From: an uncultured Synechococcaceae cyanobacterium
GTDB lineage: Bacteria; Cyanobacteriota; Cyanobacteriia; PCC-6307; Cyanobiaceae
Direction: 5' to 3'
NCBI GenBank assembly: GCA_902538695.1
Contig: CACBGC010000032.1
Span: forward strand, 1 to 9,297
DNA length: 9,297 bases
In this document: positions 1 to 6,612 of the stretch, in pieces
Numbering within the stretch: position 1 is the first letter of the stretch
Layout of the letters: each line of letters starts with the position of its first letter
Position numbers and translations under genes: made by a program
Notes under the pieces: generated by a model
Database searches by the model: none
Seen by the model: only the letters and a program-made list of their open reading frames with translations
What the model was told of the DNA's origin: nothing

Positions 1-297
1 AACATTAATTCTTATTACTTTCCCATCATTATTTGGAGTAATACCTAAATCACTCATAGAAATAGATTTTTCTATCGCTTGTAAACATGAAATGTCGAAA
101 GGTTGTATTGAAATTGTTTGCGAATCAACAGTGCTTATGGTGGCAAGCGATTTGATTGGTGTTTCTGCTCCATAGTACTCAACACTTACTCTGTCTAATA
201 AAGAAGCATTAGCTCTGCCTGTCCGGATTGTATTAAAGTTTCTTTGTGTGGCTTCAATACTTTTATTCATATTTTCTTGAATTTCTTTTTCTTTCAT
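1..297 (-). CDS. frr: Ribosome recycling factor, N-terminal part (cut by window edge)
   Basis: Ribosome recycling factor acts in the cytoplasm with EF-G to split post-termination ribosomes so that subunits and mRNA can be reused. The visible part is the first 99 codons, about half of a family that is usually near 180-185 residues. It begins MKEKEIQENM and continues with the family's conserved first helix and hinge: the segment NTIRTGRANASLLDRVSVEYYG (residues about 27-48), then PIKSLATIS and later SDLGITPNNDGKVIRI. The TGRA-x4-L and VEYYG signatures are diagnostic. The ATG at 297-295 gives the usual N-terminus. The gene starts 21 bp after the pyrH stop on the same strand, so it is probably co-transcribed with pyrH, a common bacterial arrangement. 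No clear Shine-Dalgarno precedes it. The C-terminal half lies outside the window. Confidence 0.96.
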   Translation of the reverse strand, partial: MKEKEIQENMNKSIEATQRNFNTIRTGRANASLLDRVSVEYYGAETPIKSLATISTVDSQTISIQPFDISCLQAIEKSISMSDLGITPNNDGKVIRINV

Positions 298-318
298 AAT
301 TAAAAAACTAAATGATCT

Positions 319-1023
319 TTAACTAATTAAAGAGCCTATTTGCTCACCAGCAACAGCCTTGGAAATATTTCCTTTTTTGAATATATCAAAAACCATAATT
401 GGGATGTTATTATCTTTGCAAAGTGCAATCGCAGTACTGTCCATTACTGCAATTTCATCACTAAGAACTTGTTGATAACTGAGAGTGGAATATTTTTTTG
501 CATCTTTAAATTGATTAGGATCACGATCGTATACTCCATCAACTTTAGTAGCCTTCATAACAACTTCAGCGTTTATCTCTGCTGCCCTCAAGGCTGCCGT
601 AGTATCAGTTGTAAAAAATGGATTTCCGCATCCACCTCCGAAAACTACAACTCTGCCTTTCTCTAGGTGCCGCATGGCTCTTCTTCTGATGTAGGGTTCG
701 GCAATTTCCTGCATTTCGATTGCCGTTTGCACTCTGGTTGCAACTCCTACTCTCTCAAGACCATCTTGAAGTGAAATTGCGTTCATCACTGTTGCTAGCA
801 TCCCTACATAATCAGCAGTCGCGCGATCCATTCCGTCTGCAGATCCTTTAAGCCCCCTAAAAATGTTTCCACCACCAACTACTATTGCAAGTTGTACATT
901 ATTTTCGACTACTTTTGACACATCCTCTGCAATTGACTGAACTATAGCAGGATCAATACCATAAGGTTTTTCACCCATTAGTGCTTCACCACTAAGTTTT
1001 AAAAGAACTCTTTTGTAAGTCAT
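319..1023 (-). CDS. pyrH: UMP kinase (uridylate kinase)
   Basis: PyrH phosphorylates UMP to UDP with ATP in pyrimidine nucleotide synthesis. It is a cytoplasmic, normally hexameric enzyme of the amino-acid-kinase fold, unrelated to eukaryotic UMP/CMP kinases. The 234-residue product has the full family length and signatures: KRVLLKLSGEALMG at the N-terminus (residues 4-17), the glycine loop GGGNIFRG (50-57), DRATADYVGMLATVMNA (66-82), and the nucleotide-binding stretch FGGGCGNPFFTTDTTAA (128-144), followed by KATKVDGVYDRDP (157-169). The start at the ATG ending at 1023 matches the usual family N-terminus. frr follows 21 bp downstream. A good sigma70-like promoter sits immediately upstream, so close that the mRNA may have almost no leader (see promoter entry). 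Confidence 0.98.
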   Translation of the reverse strand: MTYKRVLLKLSGEALMGEKPYGIDPAIVQSIAEDVSKVVENNVQLAIVVGGGNIFRGLKGSADGMDRATADYVGMLATVMNAISLQDGLERVGVATRVQTAIEMQEIAEPYIRRRAMRHLEKGRVVVFGGGCGNPFFTTDTTAALRAAEINAEVVMKATKVDGVYDRDPNQFKDAKKYSTLSYQQVLSDEIAVMDSTAIALCKDNNIPIMVFDIFKKGNISKAVAGEQIGSLIS

Positions 1024-1029
1024 TCAATA

Positions 1030-1058
1030 ATTGTACTTTTAAGACCTTAGCAAGTAAA
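1030..1058 (-). promoter_or_regulatory. Probable pyrH-frr promoter
   Basis: On the minus strand, TTTACT (1058-1053) is separated by exactly 17 nt from TACAAT (1035-1030). This matches the sigma70 consensus at 4 of 6 and 5 of 6 positions with optimal spacing. Only six bases (TATTGA) separate the -10 box from the pyrH ATG. A transcript starting at the usual distance would therefore begin at or within a base or two of the start codon. The rest of the 127-bp gap between cobO and pyrH shows no clear terminator or other gene. Box assignment is by eye. Confidence 0.5.
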
Positions 1059-1150
1059 TGTGCCAAATTTATTTTTTGTTCTGATATTGCTTGCGACTTT
1101 AAACATTTCTAAACCTGCCTAATTAAATTTCAAATAAAAATTAACTTCAA

Positions 1151-1843
1151 TTAAAATTCAACACACTTTTGTGCTTTTATTCCTTGCTCTTTAAAAGGAT
1201 GTCTTATTAGTTTCATTTCTGTAACTAGATCAGCGTGATTGATGATTAAATCAGATGCTCCCCTTCCAGTTAAAACAATATGATTTTTTCTGTTAGCAAA
1301 GCTTTTTAAAAAAGTGATTATTTCTTCGGGTGCAAGATAACCAAGTTTTGTCGCAATATTAATTTCATCAAGAATGATAAGTTTATAAGATTCGTTTTGT
1401 ATGTATTTTTTGGCAAGTTGCCACGCCTCCTGAACTAATTTTTCATCTCTTACTCTGTCTTGTGTTTCCCAAGTGAATCCCTCTCCTAATGAATGCCAAG
1501 ATATGTTTGAAGACAAGTTTTTAAGTGCTTTTTCTTCTCCAGTGGTCCAGCCTCCTTTGATAAATTGAATTATTGCTACTTTATAACCATGCCCTATCGT
1601 CCTTAAAGCCATACCTAAAGATGCAGTTGTCTTCCCTTTGCCATTTCCTGTGAAAACAATCAATAATCCTTTTTTTGTTTTTCTAATTTGTAGTCTTTCG
1701 GCTTGAATATCTTTTCTTTGCTGCATTCTTTTTTTATATGAGCTCTCATCGATATCCGGTGATAATTTACCTCCCATTCCAAGTTTATTTGCTTGATTAT
1801 CGAGGTTAATTATTTTCTCAGAAGATGAAGGTTTTTCTTGCAT
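1151..1843 (-). CDS. cobO: Cob(I)alamin (corrinoid) adenosyltransferase, CobO/BtuR type
   Basis: This enzyme transfers the 5'-deoxyadenosyl group of ATP to the cobalt of reduced corrinoids, a late step in making or salvaging adenosyl-cobamides. The 230-residue protein carries the P-loop GNGKGKTT (residues 66-73) in the family context VFTGNGKGKTTASLGMALR. It also has IQFIKG (92-97), the Walker B-like strand LIILDEIN (155-162), LTGRGAS (191-197) and the conserved tail RHPFKEQGIKAQKCVEF. The charged, low-complexity first 55 residues precede the catalytic core and may include the N-terminal cap helix. The ATG start at 1843 is backed by a Shine-Dalgarno AAGGGA (1852-1847). The gene lies 34 bp downstream of the integrase gene on the same strand and may share its transcript; no functional link is evident. 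Confidence 0.95.
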   Translation of the reverse strand: MQEKPSSSEKIINLDNQANKLGMGGKLSPDIDESSYKKRMQQRKDIQAERLQIRKTKKGLLIVFTGNGKGKTTASLGMALRTIGHGYKVAIIQFIKGGWTTGEEKALKNLSSNISWHSLGEGFTWETQDRVRDEKLVQEAWQLAKKYIQNESYKLIILDEINIATKLGYLAPEEIITFLKSFANRKNHIVLTGRGASDLIINHADLVTEMKLIRHPFKEQGIKAQKCVEF

Positions 1844-1846
1844 ATG

Positions 1847-1852
1847 TCCCTT
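1847..1852 (-). promoter_or_regulatory. Shine-Dalgarno of cobO
   Basis: AAGGGA on the minus strand lies three bases upstream of the cobO ATG. The spacing is short, but it supports the chosen start. Most genes in this window lack any recognisable Shine-Dalgarno, so cobO is one of the few with one. Confidence 0.5.
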
Positions 1853-1877
1853 ATTTTTATTTAATTATTATAAATCT

Positions 1878-3047
1878 TTAAATATTTTTAACTCTTTTAA
1901 CTTTTAAAAGTGCATTATTTACTGCCTGTTGTTGATCTCTTTTAGTAATCCAGTGGTGATAAGTTTGAGTATGTAAACTAACCGAATGTCCCATCATTCT
2001 AGCAGCCACAGTATCAGGTAAATCATAAAAAATTGTTCTAACTGCCCAAGCATGCCTTAGATCATAAGGTTTTATTTGTAAAGAGTAACGCTTAAACTGG
2101 TCTGTAATTTTTTTCCCAATATTCTGTAAGGTTGTAATTTTAAGGTCTCTATTAATATTTGGTAGAAGTTCTGGATTTTCACCAAGTTTTGATAATTCGA
2201 ACTTTTCTACCCATTCAGGATGGAAAGGCCAAACTTGATGCTCTCCTGTTTTAGTCGTAGGTAAAACTCTAATAATTTTGTCCCCAAAATGAGTAAGAGA
2301 ACTTAAATCACAAAAAAATACTTCATGATTTCTTAGTCCATATGTAGCCATCAGACCAAAAACAAATTTCCAAGACGTGTTTGGTATTGCTTCCCAAAGT
2401 TTCTCTATTAACTCGTCTGTGGGGAGATCCCTAAATCCTGCTTTGTTTAAACCATATCCTCTAGAATTTAATTTCCAATCTTCTGGTAATTTAATTTCCA
2501 AAAACTTTGCCAAAATACTTAGAGATGTAGCGCATTGCTTCCTACTTCTACTACCTTCCTTGTAACTTTCAAGTGTTTTTTGAAATATTTTTTCTAAAGC
2601 TACATTTTCATAATCATTGTAAATTTCTAGTATTCTTTTCATATATGGCTTGTAAGAGCTTCTCCAGGTAGTTTTTCTAGTGCTGTTTCGAAAATCACTT
2701 TTACTTTCTTTAAAAAAAAATTCCTCAAATTGATTTAATCTATTTGGAAATTCAAAACCATCTTTTTTTTCCTTTTTATGAGGCTTGCATATCCAATTAA
2801 TCCAATCAAATTGATTTAATTCCAGTTGCAAATTGATTAATTGCAATTTTTTTTTGGCCTCCTCTAATCCAGAAATATCAGCCTTTAAACCAAGTGATAT
2901 TCTTTGAATTTTAAAGTTATTTTTATCTTCTTTTGAGGGAAGTGAACCACGAATGTTTAATTTCTCTCCTCTTTTCTCAATTTTAAGCTTACTCCCTTGA
3001 GTAGCAAATTTATTATTGACATTATTAATTTCCTGAATTACGTTCAT
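1878..3047 (-). CDS. Tyrosine recombinase / phage-type integrase
   Basis: The product is a 389-residue site-specific recombinase of the tyrosine (lambda integrase) family, which would cut and rejoin DNA through a covalent phosphotyrosine. Residues about 20-85 (KLNIRG, RISLGL, GLEEAKKKL) resemble the small arm/AP2-like DNA-binding domain of integrases. A SAM-like core-binding domain probably spans about 105-190, and the catalytic domain about 205-380. Visible catalytic elements are R239 in ATYGLRNHEV, a hairpin lysine K266 in TTKTGEH, R331-H332 in PYDLRHAWA, the GH pair 353-354 in MMGHSVSLHTQTY, and the probable nucleophile Y363. The usual first histidine of HxxR is Y328 here. No tRNA, att-like repeats, excisionase or cargo is visible, and the flanks are housekeeping genes. 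It may therefore be a resident recombinase rather than part of a recent island. Composition is AT-rich like its neighbours. The target site is unknown. Confidence 0.88.
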   Translation of the reverse strand: MNVIQEINNVNNKFATQGSKLKIEKRGEKLNIRGSLPSKEDKNNFKIQRISLGLKADISGLEEAKKKLQLINLQLELNQFDWINWICKPHKKEKKDGFEFPNRLNQFEEFFFKESKSDFRNSTRKTTWRSSYKPYMKRILEIYNDYENVALEKIFQKTLESYKEGSRSRKQCATSLSILAKFLEIKLPEDWKLNSRGYGLNKAGFRDLPTDELIEKLWEAIPNTSWKFVFGLMATYGLRNHEVFFCDLSSLTHFGDKIIRVLPTTKTGEHQVWPFHPEWVEKFELSKLGENPELLPNINRDLKITTLQNIGKKITDQFKRYSLQIKPYDLRHAWAVRTIFYDLPDTVAARMMGHSVSLHTQTYHHWITKRDQQQAVNNALLKVKRVKNI

Positions 3048-3072
3048 TTACTTATATAATTGACCTTATAAT
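3044..3072 (+). promoter_or_regulatory. Probable hemH promoter in the divergent integrase/hemH region
   Basis: A perfect -10 box TATAAT (3067-3072) lies 40 bp upstream of the hemH ATG, which would give a leader of about 34 nt. The sequence 17 bp upstream of it is TCATTT (3044-3049), a poor -35 box that overlaps the integrase start codon on the other strand. The same region must also drive the integrase leftward. Minus-strand TTGAAA (3096-3091) and TATAAG (3070-3065) are possible but have a long 20-nt spacer, so I do not call that promoter separately. Confidence 0.4.
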
Positions 3073-3112
3073 GACGTTTTTAATGTTGCTTTTCAATCTC
3101 CATAAATCTTAA

Positions 3113-4288
3113 ATGGACAAAATAGGCGTCTTACTAATGAATTTAGGAGGGCCTGAACGCATTACTGATGTTGGCCCATTCTTATACAATCTTTTTTCTG
3201 ATCCAGAAATTATCAGGACCCCTTTCCCTGTTTTTCAAAAGCCCCTTGCTTGGTTAATTAGTACGCTTAGGAGTACTACTTCACAACAGGCCTACCTTTC
3301 CATAGGTGGAGGTTCACCTATCAGAAGGATAACGGAACAACAAGCAAGAGAATTACAATCTAAATTAAGGGACAAGGGATTTAATGCCACTACCTACATC
3401 GCTATGAGGTATTGGCATCCTTTTACAGAATCAGCAATAGCGGATATGAAAGCAGATGGCATAGATCAAGTTGTTGTAATACCCTTATATCCGCATTTTT
3501 CGATAAGTACTAGTGGTTCAAGCTTTAGAGAATTAAAAAAATTGCGAGATTCTGATGATGAATTTAAGAAGGTTCCAATGAGATGTGTAAGGAGTTGGTT
3601 TAGTCAATCAGGTTATTTAAAGTCTATGGTCGAATTAATTTCTGAACAGATTTCACTTTGTGAATCACCTTCAAAAGCCCATATATTTTTCACTGCTCAT
3701 GGAGTTCCCAAGAGTTACGTAGAGGAAGCTGGAGACCCTTACAAACAACAAATTGAAGATTGTTCCTTATTAATTGTAAGTGAGCTTGAAAAATGTTTAG
3801 GTCATAGTAACCCTCATACACTTTCTTATCAAAGTAGAGTTGGTCCTGTTGAATGGTTGAAGCCTTATACAGAAGAAGTTTTAGCTGATCTTGGAAAGTC
3901 AAATGTTAATGATCTAATTGTGGTCCCTATAAGTTTCGTTGGAGAGCATATCGAGACATTGCAAGAAATTGATATTGAATATAAAGCAATTGCTGAAAAG
4001 GCTGGTATTAAAAACTTTCGGAGAGTAAAGGCTCTAAATACTCATCCTACTTTTATTGAAGGCCTTAGTGATCTAGTGATTTCCTGCTTGGAAGGACCTC
4101 TAATTAATATAGAGGAGGCTTCTCAGTTGCCTGAAAAAGTTAAACTTTATCCTCAGGAGAAGTGGCAATGGGGTTGGAATAATAGTTCAGAGGTGTGGAA
4201 CGGAAGGGTTGCAATGATTATTTTTCTTGTGCTTTTTATTGAACTTATTTCAGGCTCTGGACCACTACATAAATTAGGCATCTTATAA
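3113..4288 (+). CDS. hemH: Ferrochelatase with C-terminal chlorophyll-binding (CAB/HLIP-like) helix
   Basis: HemH inserts ferrous iron into protoporphyrin IX to make protoheme, at the branch point between heme and chlorophyll synthesis. The catalytic core (about residues 1-325) shows VLLMNLGGPE near the N-terminus, GGGSPIRRIT (65-74), PLYPHFSISTSGS (124-136), the catalytic-histidine motif TAHGVPKSYV (H196), SYQSRVGPVEWL (238-249), and SFVGEHIETLQEIDIEY (274-290) with the conserved acidic residue and histidine E278/H279. After a linker, the last 40 residues form one hydrophobic helix with the light-harvesting signature E360-VWNGRVAM and E377. This extension is typical of ferrochelatases in cyanobacteria and plastids, where it is proposed to bind pigment and tether the enzyme to the thylakoid. 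The 391-residue length fits this two-part architecture. The gene is divergent from the integrase, with ilvB 136 bp downstream. Confidence 0.97.
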   Translation: MDKIGVLLMNLGGPERITDVGPFLYNLFSDPEIIRTPFPVFQKPLAWLISTLRSTTSQQAYLSIGGGSPIRRITEQQARELQSKLRDKGFNATTYIAMRYWHPFTESAIADMKADGIDQVVVIPLYPHFSISTSGSSFRELKKLRDSDDEFKKVPMRCVRSWFSQSGYLKSMVELISEQISLCESPSKAHIFFTAHGVPKSYVEEAGDPYKQQIEDCSLLIVSELEKCLGHSNPHTLSYQSRVGPVEWLKPYTEEVLADLGKSNVNDLIVVPISFVGEHIETLQEIDIEYKAIAEKAGIKNFRRVKALNTHPTFIEGLSDLVISCLEGPLINIEEASQLPEKVKLYPQEKWQWGWNNSSEVWNGRVAMIIFLVLFIELISGSGPLHKLGIL

Positions 4289-4391
4289 AGAAAAATTGAA
4301 TTTTATTTGTAAATTTTTAAATTTTTTTAAAGATTTTTTGAATATATTTCTGACATTACATTTCTAAATGAGGCAAAAGTATTTAATTGAG

Positions 4392-4409
4392 TTTAATATT
4401 TATATTAAA
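4392..4409. repeat. Perfect 8-bp inverted repeat upstream of ilvB
   Basis: TTTAATAT (4392-4399) and ATATTAAA (4402-4409) are exact reverse complements around a 2-bp centre, ending 15 bp before the ilvB start codon. The repeat contains possible -10 hexamers (TAATAT at 4394-4399, TATATT at 4401-4406) with no convincing -35. It could be an operator over the promoter, or simply AT-rich chance. A second small dyad, CATTT-CT-AAATG, lies at 4359-4370. I see no clear terminator for hemH in this 136-bp gap. Confidence 0.4.
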
Positions 4410-4424
4410 TGTTGAATTTCTTTA

Positions 4425-6188
4425 GTGATCCTTACTTCGAGATCCTTTTCAAAGGGTAGTTCAAAACATGAAAATCCAGTTTGGATAACTGGTGCAGATG
4501 CACTAATGGATTCTTTAAAAATTCATGGAGTAAAAGTTATATTTGGATATCCTGGGGGAGCCATACTGCCAATATATGATGCTGTTCATAAGGCAGAACA
4601 AGATGGTTGGTTAAAGCACTACATGGTTAGGCATGAACAAGGTGGTTCACATGCGGCTGATGGATATGCAAGATCCACTGGTGAAGTAGGAGTATGTTTT
4701 GGAACCTCAGGCCCAGGTGCAACAAATTTGGTAACTGGAATTGCCACTGCGCAAATGGATTCAGTCCCTCTAGTTGTTGTTACAGGTCAAGTCCCAAGAC
4801 CTGCTATAGGGACAGACGCTTTTCAAGAAACTGATATTTTTGGTATTACACTTCCAATAGTGAAACATTCATGGGTAATAAGGGATCCTTCAGATATCGC
4901 GAAAGTAGTTTCTGAAGCTTTTTTTATAGCATCATCTGGAAGACCTGGCCCTGTTTTAATTGATATACCCAAAGATGTAGGTCAGGAGTTCTTTAATTAT
5001 CAAAGAGTTTTGCCTGGTGAGATTATTCCTAAAGGATTTAAAAGAAATGGAGAAATTAATGATTGTGATATCAACAAGGCAATTAAATTAATAGAAGATT
5101 CTGAAAGACCTCTTCTATACGTAGGAGGTGGGGCAATATCTTCAGGAGCTCATGATGAAATAAAAACTTTGGCAAAGAATTATCAAATACCAGTTACCAC
5201 AACCTTAATGGGGAAGGGTGCTTTTGATGAAAAAGACAATTTATCAGTAGGGATGTTAGGAATGCATGGAACTGCTTATGCAAATTTTGCTGTTACAGAA
5301 TGCGATCTTTTAATTGCTATTGGAGCTAGATTCGATGATAGGGTGACAGGAAAATTAGATACTTTTGCACCTCATGCAAAGGTAATTCATATAGATATCG
5401 ACCCAGCAGAAGTAAATAAAAATAGACGGGTAGATGTTGCAATTGTTGCTGATGTTTCAAAAGCTGTTCTGAAAATTAATGAACAATCCCTTAAAAACAA
5501 ATTTACTTGTCAGACGAAAAACTGGTTAGAAAAAATTGATTATTGGAAACATAAACACCCTTTATATGAACCGCCTAAAGAAGGAGAAATTTATCCTCAG
5601 GAAGTTCTTTTAAAAGTTAGGGAACTTTCACCAGAAGCTTATATAACTACAGATGTAGGACAACATCAGATGTGGGCTGCACAATATCTTAGGAATTCTC
5701 CAAGAAAATGGATTAGTAGTGCAGGCTTAGGAACTATGGGTTTTGGATTGCCAGCGGCAATTGGAGTAAAAGCAGCCTTACCTAATTCAGATGTAATTTG
5801 TATTGCAGGAGATGCAAGTGTCTTAATGAATATTCAAGAATTAGGAACCTTATCTCAATATGGTCTTAAGGTGAAATTGATTATTATCAATAATCGCTGG
5901 CAAGGGATGGTAAGACAATGGCAGGAAAGTTTCTATGATGAAAGATATTCCTCATCTGATATGAGTTGTGGCGAACCTGATTTTGTAAAACTTGCTGAGT
6001 CTTTTGGAGTTAAAGGATACTTAATTTCTGATAGAAAACAATTACAGAATGAATTAAAAAATGCGCTTGATCATGACGGCCCTGCTTTGATTAATATCCT
6101 TGTCAGAAGAGGTGAAAATTGTTATCCAATGGTTCCTCCTGGTAAAAGTAATGCTCAAATGGTTGGTTATGTTAATTGTGAAAACTAA
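4425..6188 (+). CDS. ilvB: Acetolactate synthase (acetohydroxyacid synthase), large catalytic subunit
   Basis: IlvB condenses two pyruvates, or pyruvate and 2-oxobutyrate, in the first common step of valine, leucine and isoleucine synthesis, using thiamine diphosphate, Mg2+ and FAD. The 587-residue product has the three family domains in order. The N-terminal ThDP half has GYPGGAILPIYD (41-52), catalytic E71 in RHEQGG and GTSGPGATNLVTG (93-105). The central FAD domain has IGARFDDRVTGK (299-310). The C-terminal ThDP domain has AGDASVLMNIQELGT (461-475) and NNRWQGMVRQWQ (489-500), with GDA in place of GDG and NN 24 residues later. P124 and W499 fall at positions known in other species to affect inhibitor binding. 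The start is GTG; the next in-frame ATG, M28, falls inside the conserved ADALMDSL segment, so GTG is preferred. No clear Shine-Dalgarno is seen. The regulatory subunit gene ilvH is not in the window. Confidence 0.97.
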   Translation: MILTSRSFSKGSSKHENPVWITGADALMDSLKIHGVKVIFGYPGGAILPIYDAVHKAEQDGWLKHYMVRHEQGGSHAADGYARSTGEVGVCFGTSGPGATNLVTGIATAQMDSVPLVVVTGQVPRPAIGTDAFQETDIFGITLPIVKHSWVIRDPSDIAKVVSEAFFIASSGRPGPVLIDIPKDVGQEFFNYQRVLPGEIIPKGFKRNGEINDCDINKAIKLIEDSERPLLYVGGGAISSGAHDEIKTLAKNYQIPVTTTLMGKGAFDEKDNLSVGMLGMHGTAYANFAVTECDLLIAIGARFDDRVTGKLDTFAPHAKVIHIDIDPAEVNKNRRVDVAIVADVSKAVLKINEQSLKNKFTCQTKNWLEKIDYWKHKHPLYEPPKEGEIYPQEVLLKVRELSPEAYITTDVGQHQMWAAQYLRNSPRKWISSAGLGTMGFGLPAAIGVKAALPNSDVICIAGDASVLMNIQELGTLSQYGLKVKLIIINNRWQGMVRQWQESFYDERYSSSDMSCGEPDFVKLAESFGVKGYLISDRKQLQNELKNALDHDGPALINILVRRGENCYPMVPPGKSNAQMVGYVNCEN

Positions 6189-6189
6189 T

Positions 6190-6216
6190 TTTTTTAAAAT
6201 TCGTCATTTTAAAAAA
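6190..6216 (+). terminator. AT-only hairpin after ilvB, possible terminator
   Basis: An 11-bp perfect stem, TTTTTTAAAAT (6190-6200) with ATTTTAAAAAA (6206-6216), encloses the 5-nt loop TCGTC and starts two bases after the ilvB stop codon. Its position suggests transcript termination or 3'-end protection. The stem is entirely A/T and no long T-run follows on the plus strand, so it is not a classic intrinsic terminator. Confidence 0.4.
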
Positions 6217-6232
6217 TTAACTTTAATATAAT
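6204..6232 (+). promoter_or_regulatory. Probable promoter of the small secreted-protein gene
   Basis: A perfect TATAAT (6227-6232) lies 23 bp upstream of the TTG start at 6256. The hexamer 17 bp upstream is TCATTT (6204-6209), a weak -35 box that overlaps the right arm of the preceding hairpin. The predicted leader is about 17 nt. The same TCATTT-N17-TATAAT arrangement occurs before hemH. Assigned by eye in very AT-rich DNA. Confidence 0.4.
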
Positions 6233-6255
6233 TTAAAAACTTAGATATTTCTGAA

Positions 6256-6606
6256 TTGAAAAAATTATCAATAATTTTAATTATAATTTGCTTGATTGTT
6301 TTTAATCCTGGAATAGTAAACTCGGCTGAAATTCTTCAAATTAAAAGTTCAAATACTATTTTGGTGGGGGATCAAAATAGAAATTTAACTATTGGATTAT
6401 TTTGTGTAGATGTAAATAAAAATGATGAGATTGAAGCAACTAATTTACTTAAGAGTGAATTCCCAAGGGGGAGCAAAGTTAAAATAAAGCCTTTTGGTTT
6501 CAAAGAGAATATTTTGTTAGCTAAAGTTTTTAATATTAAAGGTACTAAGGAGATGACGGAATTATTGGTCGCCAAAAACTTAAGTAGTGAAATCTGTCCA
6601 AGTTAA
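6256..6606 (+). CDS. Small exported protein with a degenerate nuclease-like (SNase/OB) fold
   Basis: I do not recognise a named gene. The 116-residue product starts MKKLSIILIIICLIVF, a typical Sec signal peptide or membrane anchor with possible cleavage near residues 23-24 (NSA/E), so the mature protein is probably periplasmic or lumenal. The mature part follows the layout of staphylococcal-nuclease-like domains: ILQIKSSNTILV for the DGDT strand, LTIGLFCVDV for RLxGIDAPE, LLKSEFPRGSKVKIKPF for the middle helix and strand, NILLAKVF for the RxLAxV strand, and MTELLVAKNLS for the final VNxxLVxxGLA helix. The acidic and arginine catalytic residues of true nucleases are absent, so binding rather than catalysis is the better guess. 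TTG is the only conventional start that keeps the signal peptide, because no ATG precedes it in frame. The gene is convergent with pgeF, with a 6-bp gap. Confidence 0.75.
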   Translation: MKKLSIILIIICLIVFNPGIVNSAEILQIKSSNTILVGDQNRNLTIGLFCVDVNKNDEIEATNLLKSEFPRGSKVKIKPFGFKENILLAKVFNIKGTKEMTELLVAKNLSSEICPS

Positions 6607-6612
6607 TTATCT

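Noticed and set aside
340..666. 108-codon plus-strand open frame inside pyrH
   Set aside because: It lies wholly antisense to a clearly conserved gene, and its product has no recognisable domain or supporting start signals.
1878..4288. A genomic island or prophage anchored by the integrase
   Set aside because: Both flanks are ordinary core genes; I see no tRNA, att repeats, structural phage genes or cargo.
4289..4345. Intrinsic terminator after hemH
   Set aside because: The A/T runs form only short, poorly closed hairpins by eye (for example AAAA-TTGAA-TTTT), which is not distinguishable from background.
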